Shown: in pieces, positions 12,701-19,473 of the stretch | How the letters are laid out: each line of letters opens with the position of its first letter | How positions within the stretch are numbered: the first letter of the stretch is position 1 | NCBI GenBank assembly: GCA_963281255.1 | Contig: OY725489.1 | Coordinates: 1,612,001-1,676,000, forward strand | Direction of reading: 5' to 3' | DNA: 64,000 nt | From: Aphrocallistes beatrix | Taxonomy: Eukaryota > Porifera > Hexactinellida > Sceptrulophora > Aphrocallistidae | Notes under the pieces: generated by a model | Databases searched by the model: none | Seen by the model: the letters and a program-made list of their open reading frames with translations, nothing else | Told to the model about the DNA's origin: nothing | Program-made: the position numbers and the translations under genes

Positions 12701-13586
12701 TCTTTCCTGGAAAACTAATAGACCTAATTGCACCAAATTTGTACCATATATTCCTCATGATTTAAACCTTGTAGAAATGTACAAATCTGTGTTATATTAT
12801 GTATCATGGGGATATAATACTTTAACTGGAGGCCCCCAACTCGGGTCCTGGAACTTGGGTCCATTGTGTATGTCTTGATACCTCGTAATCCGCTAAAGTT
12901 AGACATTTTGGTGTCCATTGGTCATGTTGCCTTACCTCAACTATGTGTGGTTGTGAGTTATGTGGCTTTTACACCTGTTTTCACAAATTTAAAAAGATAC
13001 ATTTTAAGGTAACTTATTACGTTATAGATATCAAGAATAGAATCTACTATACGTAGATCGAGCTATGGATATCTAAAAGTCAAAAATTTCTCAGTCCCCC
13101 CTTACCGTCACTCGCTACGCTCGCCCTGTACCCACCCATTTGGAAATCCCGGATCCGCTCCTGCATAATATGAATATAATATTCCAATATCGTCACTCAC
13201 TCACATTACAAACGTACTGACCTTTATGAAACGAACTACAAAATATACAAGCATAGCCTACTGTATATACAGTAGGCTATGATACAAGTTCAAATTATTA
13301 TATTCCACAGGTGCACATGCGCTCGATTGAGGTGATGAGGGAGGAGATGAGCTTCGATGACGCTCCGGACGAGTTCAAAGACCCGCTAATGAACACTCTG
13401 ATGGAGGACCCGGTCCGTCTGCCGAGCAGCGGGACCGTGATGGACCGGGGCGTGATTGTCCGACACCTGCTCAACTCCCTCGATGATCCATTCAACCGCC
13501 AGCCCCTCTCCCCCGACGATCTCATCCCTCTCCCCGAGTTGAAATCCAGAATCGAATCCTGGAAGGCGTCTCGCAAGAACAGCTAG
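333..13586 (+). CDS. UBE4B: UBE4B, ubiquitin conjugation factor E4 / U-box E3 ligase (3' nine exons; 5' part outside window)
   Basis: UFD2/UBE4B-type ligase. It extends short ubiquitin chains on substrates handled by p97/Cdc48, working with an E2 through a C-terminal U-box. Exons by splice phase and by colinearity with animal UBE4B: 333-697, about 1070-1366, 2220-2580, 3715-3939, 4004-4184, 4281-4572, 4747-5076, 5482-5896, 13311-13586. The first eight encode the helical Ufd2 core ([98 protein letters not shown]); the last is the U-box. Two introns start with GC. The gene stays open across all exons and I see no lesion. Earlier exons (p97-binding N-terminus) must lie upstream. UBE4A is the main alternative, but the core and the U-box linker fit UBE4B better. 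Confidence 0.93.
1070..1366 (+). CDS. UBE4B: UBE4B exon b (Ufd2 core)
   Basis: Encodes [15 protein letters not shown] ... [13 protein letters not shown] ... KQTYFP. The donor is TTCCCCAG/GTAGTT at 1366/1367, leaving two bases (AG) of a split Arg codon that is completed by the next exon. The acceptor is uncertain: several AG dinucleotides lie between 1069 and 1085 and no good pyrimidine tract precedes them. This exon end is also the first unit of the 47-bp minisatellite. Confidence 0.8.
1361..2086 (+). repeat. 47-bp minisatellite, 16 units, each unit a joined 3'/5' splice site
   Basis: The GTAGTT element recurs at 1367, 1414, 1461 and then every 47 bases to 2072, with no indel in 16 units. 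Each unit has CTAGAACTATAAC (branch-point-like), CATCTCTCTTCCCCAG (pyrimidine tract plus AG) and then GTAGTTAGTAT (donor-like). Unit 6 has AGTTAG instead of AGGTAG and unit 16 has CCCGGG, so those two lose the junction; the other fourteen keep it. The array starts exactly at the exon b donor, so it probably grew from that junction by slippage or unequal exchange. Confidence 0.97.
2220..2580 (+). CDS. UBE4B: UBE4B exon c (Ufd2 core), GC donor
   Basis: Acceptor TGATTACAG/A at 2219/2220; the entering A completes AG|A (Arg), confirming the phase with exon b. Encodes [13 protein letters not shown] ... [19 protein letters not shown] ... DPAYPHHP ... [10 protein letters not shown]. The exon must end at 2580 (AAGCAGCAG/GCTAGT) because this joins KATKQQ to VDKWIEEL with no gap against UBE4B. 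No GT donor fits, and the frame stops at 2614. Confidence 0.85.
2885..3039. mobile_element. 155-bp Tigger/pogo-like MITE in UBE4B intron
   Basis: Ends CAGTCGACTCCGCTTAAT and ATTAAGCGGAGTCGACTG, flanked by TA on both sides. Non-coding. Same family as 47241-47428 and the fragment at 54630. The CAGT-start termini and TA target are typical of pogo/Tigger elements; a coding Tigger with different terminal sequence lies at 59510-61990. Confidence 0.8.
3715..3939 (+). CDS. UBE4B: UBE4B exon d (Ufd2 core)
   Basis: Acceptor TTTCCATTCTAG/G, donor GATAAG/GTATGC. Encodes [28 protein letters not shown] and a charged helix ending SDMQLQDK. Phase 0 on both sides. Confidence 0.9.
4004..4184 (+). CDS. UBE4B: UBE4B exon e (Ufd2 core)
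   Basis: Acceptor CGCTGTAG/C, donor GAGG/GTACAG. Encodes [20 protein letters not shown] ... [11 protein letters not shown] ... GFKLKE. Leaves one base (G) that the next exon completes to GAT (Asp). Confidence 0.88.
4281..4572 (+). CDS. UBE4B: UBE4B exon f (Ufd2 core)
   Basis: Acceptor TTCTTTGGTAG/A, donor AACAG/GTAGAC. Encodes [19 protein letters not shown] ... [15 protein letters not shown]. The intron before it is only about 96 bp. Confidence 0.92.
4747..5076 (+). CDS. UBE4B: UBE4B exon g (Ufd2 core), GC donor
   Basis: Acceptor CATCTCCTGTAG/G. Encodes [37 protein letters not shown] and [18 protein letters not shown]. Best end is 5076 (GAACAG/GCGAGT): the split Arg AG|G then reads into SHQLSEDER with no gap against the family. 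A GT at 5081 (CGA/GTCTTA) is possible but poor and would remove two residues. Confidence 0.88.
5482..5896 (+). CDS. UBE4B: UBE4B exon h (Ufd2 core)
   Basis: Acceptor CACACTACAG/G, donor GAGAAG/GTTGGT. Encodes [61 protein letters not shown] and SVFQEFIEK. The following intron is 7.4 kb and holds two other genes. Confidence 0.93.
6136..6205 (-). mobile_element. Helentron-like repeat, 3'-end fragment
   Basis: Only the GC-rich terminal part is present: AAGCGCGCTTCGCTTACTTG, GCGGACACTGTGTGTCCGC and a partial third hairpin. Confidence 0.6.
6558..6782 (-). mobile_element. Helentron-like repeat, truncated copy
   Basis: Begins with the terminal hairpin CAAGCGCGCTTCGCTTG directly after TTTCATGAATA, then GGCGGGCACTTCGTGTCCGCC and the conserved GGTTAATTATAAGGGAGATA. 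Paralogous DNA near 10930 reads TTTCATGAATATACCC without the element, which fixes the terminal hairpin as the true end. Confidence 0.75.
6809..7674. mobile_element. Fold-back element with CATAGCCTAC-type ends
   Basis: Long imperfect inverted arms, outer part AGCCTACTACATATAAGGCC and GGCCTTATATGCAGTAGGCT. Inner arms pair AGAGGCCGTTTAAGGGCAC with GTGCCCTTAAACGGCCTCT. No coding capacity. Relatives: 27796-28866, a split copy near 17581-18070, and end fragments near 35099 and 37020-37078. Confidence 0.85.
8115..8121 (+). promoter_or_regulatory. TATA box of 7TM gene A1
   Basis: TATAAAA 43 bp before the ATG at 8164. The surrounding ACATAATTAATAAAACC ... CTGAGAACTATAAAAGTG is almost base-for-base conserved before the second copy, so a promoter was duplicated with the gene. 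Confidence 0.65.
8164..9294 (+). CDS. 7TM protein, subfamily A, copy 1 (intact, 376 aa)
   Basis: Intronless. ATG at 8164 is the first Met after the TATA box; the frame upstream has only GTG. Hydrophobic segments near residues 16-36, 73-99, 121-153, 172-190, 192-213, 249-278 and 312-342 give seven helices. A basic loop (about 214-248) and a basic tail (348-376, [15 protein letters not shown]) would be cytosolic with the N-terminus outside. Cys111 in loop 1 and a YGPC motif (283-286) between helices 6 and 7 are the only candidate extracellular cysteines conserved in subfamily B. No DRY, NPxxY or other rhodopsin-class signature. I infer a lineage-specific receptor-like family; function unknown. 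Nested in the UBE4B intron, same strand. Confidence 0.8.
   Translation: MLSHYLSSIDHDVYYGMFLYLGLFVGISVLWDVYFMKKIHYFVKIYLKSLKKVNTDSLVNYSETALHYKVEILKYLFLMGINIAETSAVAMFALGFGISLINPSYDILNNCTTGDVFNLDLQLIVASPVAGIFISFGQVGLMFSFVLGICLMRYLDVTIHNINANPFHYVNRMLLVSCIIGVLLVIIGSIPHLFPIYKLFVPIIQFVYFCIWLKQTRTFYKTLKWRYVEFKVRGMRSQIVSRSVLTCNQFACIMGIMGIAFLCMILVQFVAEYFFLFDIALRYGPCLFHHFYGTPFYQTIIITTQQIDTLNFCNNVIVGITLILIGFANTAISTQYILATAIFFGRMLVRKLKYRFGRVRTRFTPSITDPLLITKD
9510..10238 (+). mobile_element. Helentron-like repeat, near-complete copy containing a 200-N gap
   Basis: Starts TCCTTA at the gap edge, then an AT microsatellite, TAACGAATTGATTGACGAAAC and two CRE sites (9872-9879, 10032-10039). It ends with AGGCGACCGAAGGGAGCCT, GCGGACACGAAGTGTCCGC and CAAGCGAAGCGCGCTTG. 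The assembly gap 9516-9715 lies in its microsatellite. Confidence 0.8.
9516..9715. other. Assembly gap (200 N)
   Basis: Exactly 200 N, probably a fixed-size placeholder, so its true length is unknown. Right flank is a pure AT dinucleotide run. Confidence 0.99.
10239..11337. other. Gene-free stretch before 7TM copy A2
   Basis: 10349-10560 and 12610-12780 share a repeat (GCACCAAATTTG ... CTCATGATTTAAACCT). 10540-10940 is the homologue of 6300-6550. No coding sequence seen. Confidence 0.6.
11338..11344 (+). promoter_or_regulatory. TATA box of 7TM copy A2
   Basis: TATAAAA in the same context and spacing as the box at 8115; ATG follows at 11387. Confidence 0.6.
11387..12516 (+). pseudogene. 7TM protein, subfamily A, copy 2 (one-base frameshift)
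   Basis: About 95 percent similar to copy A1 by eye and colinear over its whole length. A1 reads GCATGATTTTGGTTC; here it is GCATTATTTGGTTC, one base shorter at about 12177-12183. The frame therefore ends at 12196 inside helix 6, and helices 6-7 and the tail continue in the next frame to 12516. Changes cluster in helix 2-3 ([20 protein letters not shown]). The promoter is intact. The lesion is in a short T run, so a sequencing error is possible; otherwise it is a recent pseudogene. Confidence 0.8.
12517..13310. other. Gene-free end of UBE4B last intron
   Basis: Holds repeat fragments (12610-12780; a GC-rich TE-like piece at 13100-13165, CACTCGCTACGCTCGCC) and the short palindrome 13252-13281. 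No coding sequence seen. Confidence 0.6.
13252..13281. repeat. Perfect 30-bp palindrome, collapsed fold-back element
   Basis: CATAGCCTACTGTATA joined to its own reverse complement. These are the two termini of the CATAGCCTAC fold-back family fused with nothing between, 29 bp upstream of the last UBE4B exon. Confidence 0.85.
13311..13586 (+). CDS. UBE4B: UBE4B terminal exon: U-box
   Basis: Acceptor TATATTCCACAG/G. Encodes the linker [15 protein letters not shown] followed by a complete U-box: [60 protein letters not shown]. It keeps the DP..M..PV and NPF/DPFNR-type core that contacts the E2. Stop at 13584-13586. Confidence 0.97.
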   Translation: MHMRSIEVMREEMSFDDAPDEFKDPLMNTLMEDPVRLPSSGTVMDRGVIVRHLLNSLDDPFNRQPLSPDDLIPLPELKSRIESWKASRKNS

Positions 13587-13788
13587 ACAACCGAGGTAAC
13601 TACTGCCTGCTCTCTCACTTCTAATCCTGTACATAGCACATACACACATACCTGTTTGTATTTTAGTCTTTAGAACACATTCAGACTCTAGCGCTGCTAG
13701 TGCTAGCTAGTCTCAGTAGACTCACTCTGTCATGTAAATATTATTAAATATATGGTTCCTTACGATACTTTTCATTGATACTTATGTG

Positions 13789-13794
13789 AATAAA
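13789..13794 (+). terminator. UBE4B polyadenylation signal AATAAA
   Basis: AATAAA in GTGAATAAATG about 200 bp after the UBE4B stop. It is the first canonical signal downstream and the next gene starts at 14011. Confidence 0.6.
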
Positions 13795-14010
13795 TGTTGA
13801 GACTTGAAATATCGGAAGGTACATGTCAACCGAAAAATGTATACTGTAGTGCACTCCTAGATCTCATTGTTTACCTAAAATACTTATGCCAGATAAACTC
13901 AATACAGAAGCGGAAATTTATTCCGACTTTATATATACCGTACTTATGTTAAACAGCAACAATGTCTACGTACTTGCCATTCCGTTACGTGCTAGCATAT
14001 CTGTTTTGAG

Positions 14011-14886
14011 ATGAGTCTCGGCGGTACACATCCTCATTCTCCCTCTGTCTCCAAGACGAGTTCCTTCCACTCGATCTTCAGAGAGCAGCAGCAGCAGCTG
14101 AGGAGACTGGCGGGAGAAGTGTCCGCACTCAGACAGCACAGCCAGCAGGCGAGAGCTGAGAACGCTCAGTTACAGCTGACGCTAGCCACTCACCGCAACC
14201 TGGTCACTGGTCAGCAGCGATGCCGACCTGCTAGCTTCTCCTCCCACGTCGACATCCCGGGCCTGGCTTCCTACGAGAAGCACATTCAGACGCTGCAGCG
14301 AGACAAGCGTTGTTTGCAGGTGGAGCTGGACGCTGCGTTGGGCCGCGTGTCCGAGCTGACGGAGACTGTGGACTTGTTGGAGAGACAGGTCGATAAGATT
14401 CATCGCGAGTACCGTAGCAAACTCGTCGAGTTCTCTCACCACTCACACCTGTACACTGCCAGCCCTGGCGACAGGATCGCCAGAGAGGTGAGGGAGAGCT
14501 ACGCCCAGCAGCTGGGGGATCTGAGAGACAGGTGCAGGCTGTACAGGAGCCAGACGCACAAGATGAGAATGACTGACAAGGAGATCAAACTGAAACAGGT
14601 CTTACTGGAGCACTCCATACACGCCTGTCCACTCGACCAGACCTGTCTCGACAGCTGTCTCTCCGTCATCCGACGCATCTCAGGCATCGTGGAGGTGGAG
14701 GCGTACGATCCTGCCGTGCTGACGGCCTGCGGCGTCATCGAGCAGACGGTAGCCAGACTGTTGCCTCAGCTCTTCGACCAGGCCAGGGGATGCCACTCTG
14801 AGAGAGAGAGGGAGTGCCCTCAGTCCGAATTGATTGGGCAATACGACCATCTGTTAAAAGAAATAAAATCTTATAAGCCTAGCTAA
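14011..14886 (+). CDS. Single-exon coiled-coil protein, 291 aa (unrecognised)
   Basis: One open frame from ATG 14011 to TAA 14884-14886. Residues about 24-70 and 88-140 are heptad-rich, Leu/Glu/Arg/Gln-dominated coiled coil (REQQQQLRRLAGEVSALRQH, SELTETVDLLERQVDKI). The C-terminal third is a separate helical region with several Cys (CPLDQTCLDSC). Low Lys and high Arg/Gln with GC-rich codons resemble UBE4B exons, so it is a genuine host gene. I do not recognise the family. It sits 0.4 kb after UBE4B and 0.1 kb before the RNF4-like gene, all in one direction. Two AATAAA signals (14862, 14885) lie in or on its last codons. Confidence 0.85.
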   Translation: MSLGGTHPHSPSVSKTSSFHSIFREQQQQLRRLAGEVSALRQHSQQARAENAQLQLTLATHRNLVTGQQRCRPASFSSHVDIPGLASYEKHIQTLQRDKRCLQVELDAALGRVSELTETVDLLERQVDKIHREYRSKLVEFSHHSHLYTASPGDRIAREVRESYAQQLGDLRDRCRLYRSQTHKMRMTDKEIKLKQVLLEHSIHACPLDQTCLDSCLSVIRRISGIVEVEAYDPAVLTACGVIEQTVARLLPQLFDQARGCHSERERECPQSELIGQYDHLLKEIKSYKPS

Positions 14887-14890
14887 TAAA
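14885..14890 (+). terminator. Poly(A) signal overlapping the stop codon of the coiled-coil gene
   Basis: AATAAA shares two bases with TAA 14884-14886. A second AATAAA at 14862-14867 is inside the coding frame. The 3' UTR must be a few tens of bases at most if either is used. Confidence 0.6.
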
Positions 14891-15003
14891 TACCTAATGC
14901 GAGAATTAGATACAAGTACACTAAGTACCTATATTTATTGAATTTTAAGTAATCCTAGTCTGAAATACTCATAACTTCTGTGTTACTAGTTAGCGTATAT
15001 AAA

Positions 15004-15480
15004 ATGGTCACAGTGCAGGAACAGACCATGGAGGTTATTGACCTGACAGATGATTCCCCCGCAGACGACTCAGTGGTGTTCGTCAGTCAGACGAAGGACG
15101 AAAATGCCGTCTTGTTCGTTAGCCACTCAGACAGAAATGCCGCTGCTATGAACTACGGCTCTTCCAATGCACAGAAAAACCACAGAGATGATGAGAACGA
15201 CAACTTAGACCTGCCGGCCCTAGACTTGGATAAGAAATTCGATGAGATCGCAAAGAAAAGAAACAAACTTGAAATCTCCGCACGGCCCCCTATCATATGC
15301 GGTGTTTGCCAAGAAGACGAGTTCTACCTTCGAGCACATAAGCGGGAGCTCGTCTCTACGCACTGCGGCCACATCTTCTGCAAGCCTTGCCTGGAAGCCT
15401 CGTTCACGCACTACAAATGCTGTCCCATATGCAGAAAAGCTCTGTCGAATAAATCTTCCTACCACGTCATCTATATTTAA
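15004..15480 (+). CDS. RNF4: RNF4-like SUMO-targeted ubiquitin ligase, 158 aa
   Basis: Binds poly-SUMO chains through N-terminal SIMs and ubiquitinates the SUMOylated protein through a dimeric C-terminal RING. SIM-type hydrophobic cores with acidic flanks: VIDLTDD (11-17), VVFV (24-27), VLFV (36-39). RING residues C99, C102, C121, H123, C126, C129, C140, C143 (C3HC4). The chain ends SSYHVIYI, matching the RNF4 C-terminus (YHPIYI) that reaches into the partner RING for dimerisation. Shorter than vertebrate RNF4 and without a basic Arg-rich segment. Start is either ATG 15004 (AAAATGG) or ATG 15028 (ACCATGG); both keep all SIMs. Nuclear by family. Single exon. Confidence 0.9.
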   Translation: MVTVQEQTMEVIDLTDDSPADDSVVFVSQTKDENAVLFVSHSDRNAAAMNYGSSNAQKNHRDDENDNLDLPALDLDKKFDEIAKKRNKLEISARPPIICGVCQEDEFYLRAHKRELVSTHCGHIFCKPCLEASFTHYKCCPICRKALSNKSSYHVIYI

Positions 15481-16500
15481 TTGTAGATTTATGTTCACTT
15501 GCTCATCTGGAGCCAATCGTCTCAGGACATGAATTGATTTCTGTATTTAATTCTGCCTAACGTGGTTGTTAGGTTTTAACTGATTACTATACTGGGTAAT
15601 TATTATTATTATTAAAGGACAAGTACTACGAGCAGAATAAACTTTCGAAGATTTGTAATATGAAATATGCATATACATCCACAGCCGCAGATAACTAAGC
15701 GGGCAAATGTCAGATGTATCTACTTTTGAAATGAATATGGTTGCTAAGTTGGATAGTTTTCCAGGTAAACGAAGAGTGGAATCACAGAAAGCTAAGTAAT
15801 CAACTAATCACGCCGATTTAGCATACGTATATTCAAAATCATAGAGTAGATACAAATCTACTAGGTGAACCTAAAGTTCTCCAACAAATTTGCTCATGTA
15901 CATGTAATATACTTACACATTTATACTTTCCATACTTCTTTTTCTGAAAACTCTGATGGATTTTTATTTTATTTTACAATCCAATTGCCTGTACCTCTCA
16001 ATGTATTTGCTATGCAGGGCCTTCGGATGCCCATACAAATGGTGGGCCATTGTCATTATCTAAATCAAAAGTAAATACGGAGGCAAACTGTTGTATTTTG
16101 TATTACTCGCACTTCTCTTTATTTCAGGGTTGGCTAATTAAACCCACCCCCCGGGTTAAACCCGGGCTGGGCAAAACCCCCTTTTGTGGGTTAAAGTGGG
16201 TTTTATTCTAAAGTACTTGTAAATCAAGTTAATTTTAGCGATATCAATTGTTTGGATTGAAAATCCTTATTCTGCAAGTATTATATTGAGATCCCGTAAT
16301 GATATTTTTAATAAGACCTGATGTACGAACAATGGAATTTCTTAAAAGTTACAATAATCTGAGGTGCTTTAATAAGTAAACAATCAAAGGATACTACTAT
16401 TATATAGAGCAGTTTATCTTTTTTACCTACTCTAATCATAGCGGTTACTCCATGTATAATGGCTAGTTTTGTTGGTGGCCCAGTGATCATGTTCAAAGCT
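15481..16500. other. Gene-free stretch after RNF4-like gene
   Basis: AATAAA at 15636-15641 is the likely poly(A) signal. At 16126-16210 there is a GC-rich piece (CACCCCCCGGGTTAAACCCG) with no coding frame, probably the 5' side of the hAT relic that follows. Confidence 0.55.
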
Positions 16501-16544
16501 TTTTTCTAAAAGTAGAAGGTTCCAAGATGAAGCGCATAAATGCT

Positions 16545-16655
16545 TCAATTGAGCGGATATTTTCTAACTTTAGTTTAGTCCAGAACAAAGTTCGAAATAG
16601 ATTAGGCTTAGAGAAAACAGCAAAATTGATAACCTGTTATGGCTGTGCCCACTAA
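16545..16655 (+). pseudogene. hAT transposase C-terminal dimerisation relic
   Basis: The frame reads SIERIFSNFSLVQNKVRNRL then GLEKTAKLITCYGCAH and stop, matching the hAT C-terminal signature (ERxFSxxGLVxxKxRNRLxxEKxxKL). Nothing upstream remains in frame. Confidence 0.8.
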
Positions 16656-16983
16656 AATTTCACAAATTAGCATTGGGTGCCGCAACCCTCTCACAGAATA
16701 GACTGGAATGGCCGCACCCTAAAATTGTGCTGGCTACGCCTTGTATGCGACCATGTTTGATTATTTAGTCTGAACCAATTCGTTACTTGTAATTCGAGAG
16801 ATTTAACTCTACAAACTCAAGCATTAATAAAGTAGTCAAATATCTTCATTGACCCCGATATGTACGCTATCTTCACCTAAATAAACCCAAGATAAATTGT
16901 AAATGAAGCGTAATCAAACCTGAAAATTATTTACTCATATTTACATTCACGCATATGTTTGACAGATAATGTTACAAGCCAAA

Positions 16984-17415
16984 TCAAATATCGAGCAATG
17001 AATTATTGAAGAAACTAAAACACCAAGAAAACAAAGGAGGATAGGTAATCTCTTTAGATATTATGAAATCTACATCGAAGGTTTCATCATTAGTGGTTGT
17101 GTTAACCACCAGAAATTGCCAATGTGAATTGTTTCTGTTTACTGTATACGTGTATCTGCTATTCCCAGCGGAATTAAACGGAATCTGTTCCGTTTGAGCT
17201 ACGTCGCGAGTGTCGTCATTGTCTAATGAAATCTTCATGGGAGTGTTTGTGACCATTTTGATCTCTACGTTGACTTCGGATAGCTGCAAAGAGACAAAGG
17301 TAAAAACTGTCATTAAAAAAATTACGACGAAACATACTTCGATTAGCAAGGATAATATACAGCATTTCCCCCTTCCATTATCCATTTTGGGATCCTGCTG
17401 TGTTCGCTTGTGCAT
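16984..17415 (-). CDS. Small single-pass membrane protein, 143 aa (hypothetical)
   Basis: A basic N-terminus (HKRTQQDPK, GRGK) precedes one hydrophobic span at about residues 19-45 (LLIEVCFVVIFLMTVFTFVS), typical of a type II signal anchor. The remaining 95 residues would be extracellular, with N-glycosylation sequons NNS, NTT and NNS and no cysteines until the end. A TATAAA (17443-17448) is 28 bp before the ATG at 17415, so transcription may begin near that codon and translation at Met11 (17385). No homologue recognised. Coding status rests on the open frame, the TM/sequon layout and the TATA box. Confidence 0.5.
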   Translation of the reverse strand: MHKRTQQDPKMDNGRGKCCILSLLIEVCFVVIFLMTVFTFVSLQLSEVNVEIKMVTNTPMKISLDNDDTRDVAQTEQIPFNSAGNSRYTYTVNRNNSHWQFLVVNTTTNDETFDVDFIISKEITYPPLFSWCFSFFNNSLLDI

Positions 17416-17442
17416 ATCTCTAAATTCACTCTAGACAGTAGG

Positions 17443-17448
17443 TTTATA
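17443..17448 (-). promoter_or_regulatory. TATA box for the small membrane protein
   Basis: TATAAA on the minus strand (TTTATA on plus), 28 bp upstream of the first ATG. Confidence 0.4.
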
Positions 17449-17580
17449 CAGCACTGTAAAGTCTAACAAGTACGTAATATATCTAGCTTGTACTCAGTAG
17501 ATTGATCAAGTGGTATGATTTGTTAGTAGTATGTAGTCGATTTACCATTATCCCAGTTTGGCCACAGCACAAGATAATAT

Positions 17581-18070
17581 CATAGCCTACTTTACATAAT
17601 GCCTCACAGTAACTTCTGAAATTTTAACCAGGGATGCGGTCGAAGATGATTGAATTTTTACATGATAAACCTAGGCAGTGCCGTAGAACTATGGTCAACT
17701 CATGAGGGGGCATAAACCCAGCTGGTGGTCTGGGGGGCGCTGTGAGCTCCCCAATGGGGTCCAGGGGCAAAGCCCCTGGAAGCTGAAGACAGTTTGATTA
17801 TAACTAGACTAAAATCTTCCAAGTTTGCTCGTTCTCGTTATATACCTAGCCTGACTAGAAGACATACAAATCTCCCCTGCGCCCTGCCCCCCCCCCCCCC
17901 CCCCCCACCCCTATTCTACGCCTATGAACCTAGAATAGTCAACCATGCCCGAAAGAGCTTAGGATTGTATTAATACCCTATGTATGTAAAAATGGTATCG
18001 AAGTGCATAATTCCGTTGGCAAAATTTTGATAAGTCATCATATCATTACGCAACGTACTATTTTGAGGTT
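17581..18070. mobile_element. Fold-back element arm interrupted by a GC-rich insertion
   Basis: 17581-17685 is the left arm of the CATAGCCTAC family (CATAGCCTACTTTACATAAT ... AGGGATGCGGTCGAAGATG), which resumes at about 17927 (CCTAGAATAGTCAACCATG). Between lies an insertion starting GCAGTGCCGTAGAAC and ending TTCTACGCCTATG, with AACCTAG repeated on both sides. It includes GGGGTCCAGGGGCAAAGCCC and a 20-base C run (17887-17906). The right arm of the host element is missing. Confidence 0.65.
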
Positions 18071-19239
18071 GGGTTTGGCATGTGTCATAATTATTTAGAA
18101 TTGTATATCGCTTCACAACTAATGAGAAAAAGTTATACTTCATAAATAAGGGATATATCAGAGAAGGGGACAACGAATGGCTGCGGCCTTTTTGACAACT
18201 AAATATATTCAAAAAAAAGTCTCCTTTTCGGCGAAGAACTGATTAAACTTTATTATTAACTTATTATGCACCAAAAAAACCTTTGAGAGCTTTATAACGG
18301 ATAAGAACAAGTTGTAGTAGTTCGCCAAAAACGAGGTTATTTTGAATTTTGAAATTCTGTCCATTTTACCGAATGTTACCTTATATTATTTTAACTCGAA
18401 AGTAATGGTATAATTTTTATTTTAAGACTCCTATATTTTAAATGATGAATGAAATTTATCAAATAAAAGAAAGGATAATTATTAGATCAGTTGAGATCTC
18501 TAACTCCATGCATATTTTAGAAATAAATATATTTGATAAAAAATTTTGTTCATGTCCATAAAGAAAACAAATTTTAAATCCAGTGATTCAGTAGTTTTGC
18601 CCAAGGATAATCTATGATATTGCTCAAGGATAATCTATGATGACCTTGCAAGCTGTGTCGATGAGTCTAAGGTTTGTATGGACAACGTAGTACATAATCT
18701 AGAGCATTGGCGGGCAACCTTTATCCTTAAGTAGGCCACAATTGGGTCTCGTGGACCCTTTTATCCTCCCTAATATTTTATATACGTACTGGAATTAAAT
18801 ATCCAAATAACTCAATGAGAAGTGCTCATTGAGAGGGTAGGACTATTTCAGATTGAGAGAGGATGAGCCCTCACCTCCCCTGCCTTAGATAGGAAACTAC
18901 TCTATCAAGTCTACGTCAGAGTCATACTCGAAATGATTCGATTACTTATTTAGCTCTGCAGCAACCTCATTTAGAAGAAATATGCAACGAATTAGCTTCT
19001 CACGGTCACAACGAATATACCGATTTCCCACCAAAGTAAATATTGCAATAATAGAATACCAAAAAAATAAATATAATATAAGTATATACTAAGACATAAA
19101 TAATGATACTAGACCCTCTAGCTTCTAACATAAGTAGGTGCCTAGGTTACTACACTCACACGAACTAATTTCTATACTAAGAGATACATGCTAACTAACA
19201 TAATATACTACTAAAGTAAGGAGTCAATTGAGTTCTTAT
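18071..19239. other. Gene-free AT-rich stretch
   Basis: No coding frame of note. 18705-18770 (GGCGGGCAACCTTTATCC) resembles a hAT-type terminus fragment. Confidence 0.5.
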
Positions 19240-19460
19240 CCTAACTGAAAAAATGCCTTCGTCAGTTCGAGTAGTTTAGGTGTCGTCTGTTAATACTGGT
19301 ATAATAATTCATAAATATCATCCTATTAATGTATGCATAAAGAAGTACTCATGCACTCTCTATGCATACATTAATAGGATGATATTTATGAATTATTATA
19401 CCAGTATTAACAGACGACACCTAAACTACTCGAACTGACGAAGGCATTTTTTCAGTTAGG
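19240..19460. repeat. Perfect 100-bp inverted repeat with 21-base spacer
   Basis: Arms 19240-19339 and 19361-19460 pair with no mismatch (CCTAACTGAAAAAATGCC ... GGCATTTTTTCAGTTAGG). Spacer AAGAAGTACTCATGCACTCTC. The right arm runs into GTTAGGGTTAGGATTAG, so three TTAGGG-type units sit at its outer edge. It starts 13 bp after the stop codon of the caspase-like gene on the minus strand. Confidence 0.97.
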
Positions 19461-19473
19461 GTTAGGGTTAGGA

